From NCBI GenBank assembly GCA_018894595.1, contig JAHIPN010000405.1, positions 1-5,240 on the forward strand: 5,240 bases of DNA, read 5' to 3'. Below are positions 1 to 5,198 of the stretch, piece after piece. The notes beneath the pieces were generated by a model. That model saw only the letters and a program-made list of their open reading frames with translations, did not search any database and was not told the DNA's origin. Numbering within the stretch: the first letter of the stretch is position 1; each line of letters starts with the position of its first letter. This DNA comes from a bacterium. Lineage in GTDB: Bacteria > Atribacterota > JS1 > SB-45 > 34-128. The position numbers and the translations under genes are program-made.

Positions 1-1
1 T

Positions 2-15
2 AGTCAGGAGTCAGA
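2..15. repeat. Two-copy heptamer run (AGTCAGG/AGTCAGA)
   Basis: Two adjacent 7-nt units, AGTCAGG and AGTCAGA, are followed by the looser 7-mers AGAATAT and AGAATAA, which keep only the leading AG. It is short and near the window edge, so it may continue upstream. It lies beyond the 3' end of tmcAL in non-coding DNA. It is listed because other gaps in the window show the same 7-nt period with different words. Confidence 0.45.
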
Positions 16-70
16 AGAATATAGAATAACTTAACAAAGAATATAATATCATAATTTAAAATAATTCTGA

Positions 71-84
71 ATACTGGATACCTG
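71..84. repeat. Two-copy heptamer run (ATACTGG/ATACCTG)
   Basis: Two adjacent 7-nt units, ATACTGG and ATACCTG, share an ATAC core and differ at two of seven positions. The run is non-coding and lies downstream of tmcAL. The same ATAC core recurs with the same period at 4448-4468. As an isolated two-copy run it could be chance. Confidence 0.4.
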
Positions 85-99
85 TTTTCTTATCCCCTT

Positions 100-134
100 A
101 CTAACGACTATTCACTATTCACTAACGACTAATT
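100..134. repeat. Five-unit degenerate heptamer array beside the tmcAL stop
   Basis: Five contiguous 7-nt units each begin with ACTA. With A = ACTAACG and B = ACTATTC, the order is A-B-B-A followed by a decayed unit ACTAATT that runs into the tmcAL stop codon at 134-136. All units keep the ACTA core and vary only in the last three bases. On the minus strand the array is the immediate 3' flank of tmcAL. No protein-coding or RNA gene covers it, and no T-rich terminator is visible next to it. Confidence 0.75.
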
Positions 135-1456
135 TAATCTTTTTTTATCACTATTTTGTGAGTAAAATCAAGCCGGGCTACCCTATCTTCTGCTTTTCTA
201 TTACCAAGAACATATATATCAGTAGCAAGAATGTCATAATCAAGCATCTTTATTAATCTATTTCGAACATGATTATTTTCCTCAGAAATTGTTTGCCTTA
301 AATAATTTGATAATTTACTGATTAATGGTGTAGAAGAACTTTTCTTAATGGTTCTTAATAGAGTTTTCCCTTTCTTGGAGAATCCCAAAATCCTTGCATA
401 CAAGGGCCCGCATCTATTAAATATTTTTACATCTTTTTTAGAGAGGCTCGTCATAAGGTGCAGGATTATACGTTGAATTTTAGTACGGGTATATCTCCTG
501 GTTTTAATTGAATTAATTAATTGCTCAACGGTATAAGCTTTTAAAGATGCTTTCTTTATTCTATTTTCCAATCCCTCGGTTACTCCCTGAATACGAGAAA
601 TATCTTCCAATGGCATCCTTCTCAGGGTAGCAAGAATATATTGCCGGTAAGAGTCGAGGGTGATAGGGCCTTTGCCTTCTCTTAATTCTTTCTCTAATAC
701 AGAGAATCCTGACGGAGGAATGGTTGATTTTATTTTATCATTTAGCATAAAAAGGTCGCTTTTAGGGGAGTTTAAGTTATTTAGTATTTCATTTCTAATA
801 GAGGTAGCACTGGAAATTTTACCTTTAATATTTTTTTGATGATAACTTGCTCCCATTCTTTTTATGGCTATAGGTTTGATTTTGCTCTTTAAATTTAATA
901 GATGTTTTATGTATTCTAAAGCTAAAATATTATTGGGGTGTTTTAGTAATTTACTTAACTCTAAAGTTGATATTTTTTCTAAACCCTCTATTCCGAATAT
1001 CCTATGATATTCACATAAGGCCTGGGCCCTTGCTCTTGGAAATTCGTATCCGTTTTTACTATTATGTGCTATCAGTTCTTTATATTTCTGTGGTTCAATA
1101 TGCAAAAAATTACTTATAGAGTAAAGGATATTAAGATCATCAGTTTCACAGCCAAAACATAGATAATCTATAATCTGAAGCGAATCAAGTAATTTTACTG
1201 CTCCAAAGGCAAAACCGTTTGCATCCTGAGTAGAAAAAACAAAAGGAAGCTCAATTATCAGATCAACACCGGCATTTAGTGCCATCTTTGTTCGGGCCCA
1301 TTTATTTATAATTGCCGGCTCTCCTCTCTGCAGAAAATTTCCGCTCATGACTGCTACCACATAATCTGCCCCGGTTATTTCTTTTGCTTTAGAAAGATGG
1401 TAAAGATGGCCATTGTGAAAAGGATTATATTCAGTAATTATTCCTAAGGTTTTCAT
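134..1456 (-). CDS. tmcAL: tRNA(Met) cytidine acetate ligase TmcAL (YlbM family)
   Basis: The 440-residue protein matches the TmcAL (YlbM/DUF795) family. Known family role: it activates acetate with ATP to acetyl-adenylate and transfers the acetyl group to the wobble cytidine (C34) of elongator tRNA-Met in the cytoplasm. Visible motifs are the nucleotidyltransferase signature HNGH at residues 14-17, MSGNFLQRGEPA at 37-48, HPNNILALEYI at 173-183, SATSIR at 216-221 (second nucleotide-binding motif) and the basic stretch TRRYTRTKIQRI at 319-330. The length is slightly above the roughly 400-415 residues usual for the family. The start is supported by GAGGAA (1461-1466, read on the minus strand) six bases upstream of the ATG. 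The gene is divergent from pta-ackA, and its substrate acetate is the product of AckA. No clear terminator follows; a heptamer array abuts the stop codon. Confidence 0.93.
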   Translation of the reverse strand: MKTLGIITEYNPFHNGHLYHLSKAKEITGADYVVAVMSGNFLQRGEPAIINKWARTKMALNAGVDLIIELPFVFSTQDANGFAFGAVKLLDSLQIIDYLCFGCETDDLNILYSISNFLHIEPQKYKELIAHNSKNGYEFPRARAQALCEYHRIFGIEGLEKISTLELSKLLKHPNNILALEYIKHLLNLKSKIKPIAIKRMGASYHQKNIKGKISSATSIRNEILNNLNSPKSDLFMLNDKIKSTIPPSGFSVLEKELREGKGPITLDSYRQYILATLRRMPLEDISRIQGVTEGLENRIKKASLKAYTVEQLINSIKTRRYTRTKIQRIILHLMTSLSKKDVKIFNRCGPLYARILGFSKKGKTLLRTIKKSSSTPLISKLSNYLRQTISEENNHVRNRLIKMLDYDILATDIYVLGNRKAEDRVARLDFTHKIVIKKD

Positions 1457-1484
1457 AGGATTCCTCGATTTAAAAAATATTTTA

Positions 1485-1493
1485 TGTTATAAT
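1485..1493 (+). promoter_or_regulatory. Candidate extended -10 promoter for pta-ackA
   Basis: TGTTATAAT is a perfect TATAAT preceded by TGn, the extended -10 form that tolerates a poor -35 box; no good -35 hexamer is visible upstream. Transcription would start near 1500, leaving a very A/T-rich leader of about 59 nt before pta. A TATAAT on the minus strand (1497 to 1492) overlaps it by two bases and could serve tmcAL, although its -35 region is weak. The region is so A/T-rich that chance matches are likely. Confidence 0.45.
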
Positions 1494-1529
1494 TATATTA
1501 AATTTTCTTAAAGAATGATAGTTATAAAA

Positions 1530-1547
1530 TTAATAAAATTAATAAAA
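1530..1547. repeat. 9-bp direct duplication in the pta leader
   Basis: TTAATAAAA occurs twice back to back, preceded by the related TTATAAAA at 1522-1529. It lies just upstream of a poor, purine-rich ribosome-binding region for pta (AAGAAG at 1549-1554, four bases before the ATG). The unstructured A/T-rich leader may help translation despite the weak Shine-Dalgarno site; this is inference. It may be only low-complexity sequence. Confidence 0.45.
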
Positions 1548-1558
1548 GAAGAAGATAA

Positions 1559-2560
1559 ATGAAATTATCACAACTTATTCGAGAAAAAGCCAAGAAAAAT
1601 CCTAAAATTATTGTGCTTCCGGAGGGTGAAGAACCGTGGATGATTAAAGCGGCAAAAACTATCATTAATGAAGGTTTTGCCAGTTTAATACTTTTAGGGA
1701 GAGAAGAAAGTATTAAATCTAAAGCCCGGGAATTGGGGCTAGAATTACCAAATGAAATAAAAATAATAAACCCCAAGGATTCTAAAAAACTGAAAGAATA
1801 TGCAGAATCTTATTATCAACTTCGTAAAAATAAAGGAGTAAGCTCAGACGAAGCTTATCAACTATTGGAAAATCCTCTTTATTTTGGTGCATTAATGGTC
1901 TATCATGATGATGCAGACGGTTTGGTTGCCGGTTCTATTAATGCAACAGGAGACGTTTTTAGACCAGCTCTACAGACTATAAAAACAGCTCCTGGTATAA
2001 ATATTGTTTCCAGTTCTTTTGTTATGGTGGTACCTGATTGTCCTTATGGAGAAAAAGGAATCATAGTTTTTGCTGATTGTGCTTTAAATCCGGAACCCAA
2101 TGCCGAACAGCTTGCCGATGTTGCCATTGCCAGCGCGGCAACCGGAAAAGCACTGGTTGGCTTTGAACCAAGAGTGGCAATGTTATCTTTTTCCACTAAA
2201 GGGAGCGGCAAGCATCCTTTAATTGATAAAGTAATCGAGGCTACTAAAATTGCCAAAGAAAAGAGGCCGGAGTTACTTATTGATGGAGAACTTCAGGCTG
2301 ATGCCGCATTAATTCCTTCAATCGGAGAGCGAAAAGCTCCAAACAGTAAAATAGCCGGAAAAGCTAATGTCCTGATATTCCCCGATTTAAATTCTGGAAA
2401 CATTGCTTATAAATTAATAGAAAGGTTAGCTAAGGCTGAAGCCATAGGCCCAATCTCTCAGGGTATGAGAAAACCGGTTAATGACCTTTCTCGCGGCTGC
2501 AGTGCTGAGGACATAGTTAATGTGGTAGCTATTACCGTATTACAAGCCGGCGAAGTTTAA
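1559..2560 (+). CDS. pta: Phosphate acetyltransferase (phosphotransacetylase)
   Basis: The 333-residue protein is a short-form, single-domain Pta with no N-terminal P-loop/DRTGG extension. It catalyses acetyl-CoA + phosphate to acetyl phosphate + CoA in the cytoplasm, the first step of ATP-yielding acetate formation, and is reversible. Family motifs are visible throughout: VLPEGEEP at 19-26, DADGLVAGSINATGDVFRPA at 118-137, SSSFVMVVP at 151-159, and NDLSRGCSAEDIVNV at 308-322. Residues matching those implicated in the Methanosarcina enzyme (recalled as R87, R133, S309, R310, D316) are R90, R135, S311, R312 and D318. The length is typical for the short form. The ATG is the natural family start, although its Shine-Dalgarno site is weak. 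ackA starts 29 bp after the stop, so the two genes very probably form one operon. Confidence 0.97.
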   Translation: MKLSQLIREKAKKNPKIIVLPEGEEPWMIKAAKTIINEGFASLILLGREESIKSKARELGLELPNEIKIINPKDSKKLKEYAESYYQLRKNKGVSSDEAYQLLENPLYFGALMVYHDDADGLVAGSINATGDVFRPALQTIKTAPGINIVSSSFVMVVPDCPYGEKGIIVFADCALNPEPNAEQLADVAIASAATGKALVGFEPRVAMLSFSTKGSGKHPLIDKVIEATKIAKEKRPELLIDGELQADAALIPSIGERKAPNSKIAGKANVLIFPDLNSGNIAYKLIERLAKAEAIGPISQGMRKPVNDLSRGCSAEDIVNVVAITVLQAGEV

Positions 2561-2576
2561 ATAAAGGCAAAAGATT

Positions 2577-2583
2577 GGGAGGG
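2577..2583 (+). promoter_or_regulatory. Ribosome-binding site that fixes the ackA start
   Basis: GGGAGGG sits seven bases upstream of the ATG at 2590. An in-frame TTG at 2575 would give a protein five residues longer, but that codon overlaps this Shine-Dalgarno site and has none of its own. The ATG at 2590 also gives the canonical AckA N-terminus (MIILSFNCGSSS). The shorter start is therefore preferred. Confidence 0.85.
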
Positions 2584-2589
2584 AAAACT

Positions 2590-3939
2590 ATGATCATCTT
2601 ATCTTTTAACTGCGGCAGTTCCTCAGTAAAATATCAACTTTATAATTGGGAAAACCAGGAAATAATTGCCAAAGGTATAGTAGAGCGGGTCACCATAGGA
2701 GATTCTTTCTGTGTCCATGAGGTCAATCATAAAGAAAAAGTTACCATAGAGCACGATTGTCCCACACATAAAGAAGCAATAAAGTTGATTACAGACTGCT
2801 TTGTCCATTCCGAATACGGGGCTATAAAAGATTTATCCGATATTGCCGCAATTGGACACAGAGTAGTCCACGGGGGTGAAAAATTTTCCAAATCGGTTGT
2901 TATTAACCGGGAAGTCCTAAAAACATTTAAAGAGCTTGCCGGTCTCGCCCCTCTGCACAATCCCCCTAATATTATGGGTATCGAAGCAGCTATGGAATTA
3001 TTACCTGATATTCCCCATATGGCCATCATGGATACCGCCTGGCATCAGACTATGCCTGACTATGTCTATAATTATGCCGTACCCTACCATTGGTATGAAA
3101 AATACGGGATAAGAAGATATGGTTTTCATGGCACTTCATTATTATATGTTGCTAAAAGAGCAGCTGTTCTCCTGGGCAAAGACCCCTTTGAATGTAACTT
3201 AATCAGTTGCCATATCGGAAATGGAGTAAGTGTAAATGCAGTGAAAAATGGTCTTTCTTATGATACCAGTATGGGATTTACCCCTTTAGAAGGAGCCATT
3301 ATGGGTACCAGAGCCGGAGACCATGATGCTGCACTGGACTTCTATGTTATGCAGAATGAAGATTATTCTCCCCAGGAGATGGATACTATACTAAATAAGA
3401 AGAGTGGAATATTGGGTATCACCGGAAAGTATGTAGATAGAAGAGATGTAATTGAAGCTGCTTCCAAGGGAGACAAAAGAGCCCAATTAGCCCTGGAGAT
3501 GGAGGCCTACCGGTTGAAAAAATATATCGGTGCCTATACTGCCGCTTTGGGAAGAGTAGATGCCCTGGTCTTTACCGCCGGAGTAGGAGAGATGAGTGAT
3601 ATTATTCGTGGTAAGGTATTAGAAGGATTGGATATCTTAGGAATCAAATATGATCCCGAAAAGAATAAGATAGCCCGAACCAGGAATGCTGAACTGGATA
3701 TCTCTGCCGATGATTCTCCGGTAAAGATATTTATTATACCTACCGACGAAGAATTAGTCTTTGTGGAAGATGTGGTAGCCCTACTGGAAGGTACTTATGA
3801 TATTCATACTAACTTTAAATATACTTTTCAGGAAGAAGATTATAAAAATTTAATGAGAGAAAAATCCTTCGAAAAAGAATGCACAAAAAGACCTGACTTA
3901 TCCAAAATAAAGGCTAATAGAAACAATAAAGAGAATTAA
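2590..3939 (+). CDS. ackA: Acetate kinase with C-terminal extension
   Basis: AckA converts acetyl phosphate + ADP to acetate + ATP in the cytoplasm and completes the pathway begun by Pta. From the ATG at 2590 the protein has 449 residues; most AckA proteins have about 400. Visible elements are the N-terminal phosphate loop NCGSSSVKY (7-15), GHRVVHGG (89-96), LAPLHNPPN (119-127), MDTAWH (147-152), RRYGFHGTS (175-183), CHIGNGVSVNAVKNG (207-221), DTSMGFTPLEG (225-235), MGTRAGDHD (238-246) and PTDEE (384-388). R91, H123, D148, H180, R241 and E387 match the catalytic residues recalled for the Methanosarcina enzyme. Oddities are GVGEM where GENS-like sequence is usual (M335), TDEE in place of TNEE, and about 50 extra, highly charged C-terminal residues after the last conserved helix. 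These features suggest a distinct AckA subclade, but the function itself is not in doubt. Confidence 0.96.
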   Translation: MIILSFNCGSSSVKYQLYNWENQEIIAKGIVERVTIGDSFCVHEVNHKEKVTIEHDCPTHKEAIKLITDCFVHSEYGAIKDLSDIAAIGHRVVHGGEKFSKSVVINREVLKTFKELAGLAPLHNPPNIMGIEAAMELLPDIPHMAIMDTAWHQTMPDYVYNYAVPYHWYEKYGIRRYGFHGTSLLYVAKRAAVLLGKDPFECNLISCHIGNGVSVNAVKNGLSYDTSMGFTPLEGAIMGTRAGDHDAALDFYVMQNEDYSPQEMDTILNKKSGILGITGKYVDRRDVIEAASKGDKRAQLALEMEAYRLKKYIGAYTAALGRVDALVFTAGVGEMSDIIRGKVLEGLDILGIKYDPEKNKIARTRNAELDISADDSPVKIFIIPTDEELVFVEDVVALLEGTYDIHTNFKYTFQEEDYKNLMREKSFEKECTKRPDLSKIKANRNNKEN

Positions 3940-3997
3940 AAAATAATTTGCTTTTTTCAATAAGAAATTATATACTTTTAAAGTTATTAAGATATTG

Positions 3998-4087
3998 AAT
4001 TAGTTAGCTGGTTAGTTAGTTACCTGGTTAGCTAGTTTAATACTAAGAATTTATTAACCAATTAACCAAATAACTAATTAACGAATT
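3998..4087. repeat. Octamer arrays forming a long imperfect inverted repeat
   Basis: The left half (3998-4037) has an 8-nt period with units such as AGTTAGTT and ACCTGGTT, each ending in GTT. The right half (4048-4087) has an 8-nt period with units such as AACCAATT, which begin with AAC. The right half is roughly the reverse complement of the left. By hand alignment, 28 of 40 arm positions can form Watson-Crick pairs and four more G-U pairs, around a 10-nt loop (4038-4047). It lies between ackA and rpmF, with no T-run as in an intrinsic terminator. As RNA it could protect the 3' end of the pta-ackA message or separate rpmF expression; that is inference. Confidence 0.7.
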
Positions 4088-4117
4088 GAGATATACAATC
4101 AAATTATATTATAGTAT

Positions 4118-4125
4118 AAGGAGGT
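4118..4125 (+). promoter_or_regulatory. Strong ribosome-binding site of rpmF
   Basis: AAGGAGGT is a near-perfect Shine-Dalgarno sequence seven bases upstream of the rpmF ATG at 4133. A nearer ATG at 4126 touches the site and is in another frame, so it is not used. The strength of the site fits a highly expressed ribosomal protein. Confidence 0.85.
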
Positions 4126-4132
4126 ATGCGTT

Positions 4133-4330
4133 ATGCCGATGCCAAAAAGGAAAACATCCAAATCAAGAAGAGATAAGAGACGAACACACTGGAATTTGAA
4201 TGAAGTAAATTTAGAGGAATGCCCGAGATGCCATGAGATGAAATTGCCTCACCGAGCATGCCTTGGATGCGGTTATTATAATGGAAAAGAAATTATTTCA
4301 TCTTCTGATAAAAAAGATAAAAAGAAATAG
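4133..4330 (+). CDS. rpmF: Large-subunit ribosomal protein bL32
   Basis: The 65-residue protein is bL32 of the 50S subunit. The N-terminus MPMPKRKTSKSRRDKRRTHW is the family signature (PKRKTSKxRRDKRRxH). Four cysteines, C30, C33, C43 and C46, form a CxxC-x9-CxxC zinc ribbon, so this is the zinc-binding (C+) form rather than the cysteine-free paralogue made under zinc limitation in some bacteria. The length is slightly above the usual 57-60 residues because of a lysine-rich tail (SSDKKDKKKK-like, 58-65). The common partner upstream, yceD/ylbN (DUF177), is absent. It is unclear whether rpmF is read through from ackA or has its own promoter. An intrinsic terminator follows 41 bp after the stop. 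Confidence 0.96.
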   Translation: MPMPKRKTSKSRRDKRRTHWNLNEVNLEECPRCHEMKLPHRACLGCGYYNGKEIISSSDKKDKKK

Positions 4331-4371
4331 ATTATAGAAATTTATAAAATATTATAATTATCTAATAGATT

Positions 4372-4412
4372 AAAGTGCCACGGTTAATTTAATAAAATGT
4401 GGCACTTTTTTT
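4372..4412 (+). terminator. Intrinsic terminator after rpmF
   Basis: A perfect 10-bp stem (AAAGTGCCAC at 4372-4381 with GTGGCACTTT at 4399-4408) encloses a 17-nt A/T-rich loop and runs into seven T residues (4406-4412). This is a classic Rho-independent terminator on the plus strand. It should end the pta-ackA-rpmF transcript and isolate fapR. The minus strand has no comparable T-run, so it looks unidirectional. Confidence 0.92.
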
Positions 4413-4447
4413 ATATCTTTTTTAATTTCCTTCTTTCTTTTAACGCA

Positions 4448-4468
4448 ATACTCGATACTCGATACTTT
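4448..4468. repeat. Three-unit heptamer run (ATACTCG)
   Basis: ATACTCG occurs twice in tandem (4448-4454, 4455-4461), followed by a decayed third unit ATACTTT (4462-4468). It lies between the rpmF terminator and the fapR promoter in non-coding DNA. It has the same period and ATAC core as the run at 71-84, more than 4 kb away. Confidence 0.6.
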
Positions 4469-4478
4469 ATAAATATGT

Positions 4479-4507
4479 TTGATTTTTAGATGCGACTAAT
4501 ATATAAT
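4479..4507 (+). promoter_or_regulatory. Sigma-70-type promoter of fapR
   Basis: The -35 box TTGATT (4479-4484) and a perfect -10 box TATAAT (4502-4507) are separated by 17 bp, the optimal spacing. Transcription would start near 4513-4515, about 58 nt before the fapR ATG. The upstream terminator at 4372-4412 means fapR needs its own promoter. The predicted operators lie immediately downstream of the start point. Confidence 0.75.
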
Positions 4508-4515
4508 ACTTACAA

Positions 4516-4545
4516 TTAGTAGTAGCTAATAATAGGTGCTATTAA
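4516..4545. promoter_or_regulatory. Two overlapping FapR-like operators (autoregulation)
   Basis: The FapR operator, recalled as roughly TTAGTA-N5-TACTAA, is a 17-bp dyad. Site 1 (4516-4532) begins with a perfect TTAGTA half-site and has the dyad TAG-N3-CTA at its core. Site 2 (4529-4545) contains the perfect inverted repeat TAATAG-GTG-CTATTA (4530-4544), which differs from the consensus by a symmetric G-to-A/C-to-T change. The two centres are 13 bp apart and the sites overlap by four bases. Both sit downstream of the predicted start point, where a bound repressor would block transcription. FapR is known to repress its own operon and to be released by malonyl-CoA, so the position fits autoregulation. 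Site 2 is the stronger dyad. Confidence 0.65.
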
Positions 4546-4557
4546 TAAATATAAAAT

Positions 4558-4563
4558 AGGCGG
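4558..4563 (+). promoter_or_regulatory. Ribosome-binding site of fapR
   Basis: AGGCGG, one mismatch from AGGAGG, lies eight bases upstream of the ATG at 4572. It supports that start, which also gives the expected short N-terminal lead into the helix-turn-helix. Confidence 0.7.
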
Positions 4564-4571
4564 CCAAGAAA

Positions 4572-5165
4572 ATGATTCAGAATTTAAGTAAATTAGAAAG
4601 GCAAAGAAAGATAAAAGAACATATTTCGAAGGACCCATTTTTGTCAGATAAAAAACTTGCTGAATTATTTAACTTTAGTGTACAAACTATCCGATTAGAT
4701 CGACTGGAGATGGGGATTCCCGAAATGAGAAAACGAATAGTGCAGGTTGCCAAGAACACTCCTTCCATAGATAAGGTAAAATCTCTAAAAAAAGAAGAGA
4801 TAATCGGAGAATTAATAGATATAGAGTTAGGCAAAAACGGTATTGCTATTTTGAAGACCACAAAAGATATGGCTTTTGGAAGAACCGGAATAATTCGAAG
4901 TCATTATATCTTTTCTTTAGCTGATTCATTGGCAATTTCCATCATTGACACAGAAGTTGCCTTAACTGGAATTGCCCGCTTAAGCTACAAAAAACCTGTA
5001 TATGCTGGGCAGACTTTGGTTGCCAAAGCAAGAGTTGCTCGCAGTAGAGGCAATAAATATTTAGTATCAGTACACGTAAAGTCTGATCAAAAGGAAGTAT
5101 TTACGGGAAAATTGGTAATTTTTTCGGTTAACGATAAAGTAAAAAAGCATTCCTGTAATGCGTGA
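4572..5165 (+). CDS. fapR: Malonyl-CoA-responsive lipid synthesis repressor FapR
   Basis: The 197-residue protein is close to the length of Bacillus FapR (188). FapR is a cytoplasmic homodimeric repressor of fatty acid and phospholipid synthesis genes, and malonyl-CoA binding releases it from DNA. An N-terminal DeoR-like helix-turn-helix spans about residues 9-55, with recognition helix sequence SVQTIRLDRLEMGIPE (36-51) nearly identical to the Bacillus protein. A linker helix (about 52-75) leads to a hot-dog fold domain (about 76-187) related to acyl-CoA thioesterases. R109 matches the ligand-binding arginine recalled as R106 in Bacillus. Two pocket neighbours differ: S110 in place of glycine and D118 in place of asparagine. 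The gene has its own promoter and FapR-like operators. In relatives plsX, fabD and fabG follow; none starts within this window. Confidence 0.95.
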   Translation: MIQNLSKLERQRKIKEHISKDPFLSDKKLAELFNFSVQTIRLDRLEMGIPEMRKRIVQVAKNTPSIDKVKSLKKEEIIGELIDIELGKNGIAILKTTKDMAFGRTGIIRSHYIFSLADSLAISIIDTEVALTGIARLSYKKPVYAGQTLVAKARVARSRGNKYLVSVHVKSDQKEVFTGKLVIFSVNDKVKKHSCNA

Positions 5166-5198
5166 AAATGGACTTTGAAAATTAAAAAACCTCCTGCT

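Noticed and set aside
100..134. Heptamer array as a CRISPR array
   Set aside because: Units are 7 nt and contiguous, with no unique spacers of 25-40 nt and no cas genes nearby.
2044..2256. 70-codon open frame on the minus strand inside pta
   Set aside because: It lies opposite strongly conserved Pta coding sequence, has no ribosome-binding site and resembles no known protein; it is a by-product of codon use.
2575..2589. Upstream TTG start for ackA adding five residues
   Set aside because: The TTG overlaps the GGGAGGG ribosome-binding site and has no site of its own; the ATG at 2590 has ideal spacing and gives the canonical AckA N-terminus.
2727..3029. 100-codon open frame on the minus strand inside ackA
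   Set aside because: It is fully antisense to conserved acetate kinase motifs and has no promoter or recognisable domain.
3943..3971. ATAATTT/AAATTAT hairpin with T-run just after ackA as a terminator
   Set aside because: The seven-pair stem is all A/T, and the T-run lies in the loop rather than after the stem, so it should not terminate efficiently.
4086..4115. Possible rpmF promoter, TTGAGA with TATAGT at 18-bp spacing
   Set aside because: Transcription would begin inside the rpmF Shine-Dalgarno site (4118-4125), leaving no functional leader; the match is likely due to A/T richness.
4577..4861. 94-codon open frame on the minus strand inside fapR
   Set aside because: It is antisense to the FapR DNA-binding domain; its hydrophobic composition is what A-rich coding DNA gives when read backwards.
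5147..5161. GCATT/AATGC hairpin at the end of fapR as a terminator
   Set aside because: It has only five base pairs, lies inside the coding sequence before the stop codon and has no following T-run.
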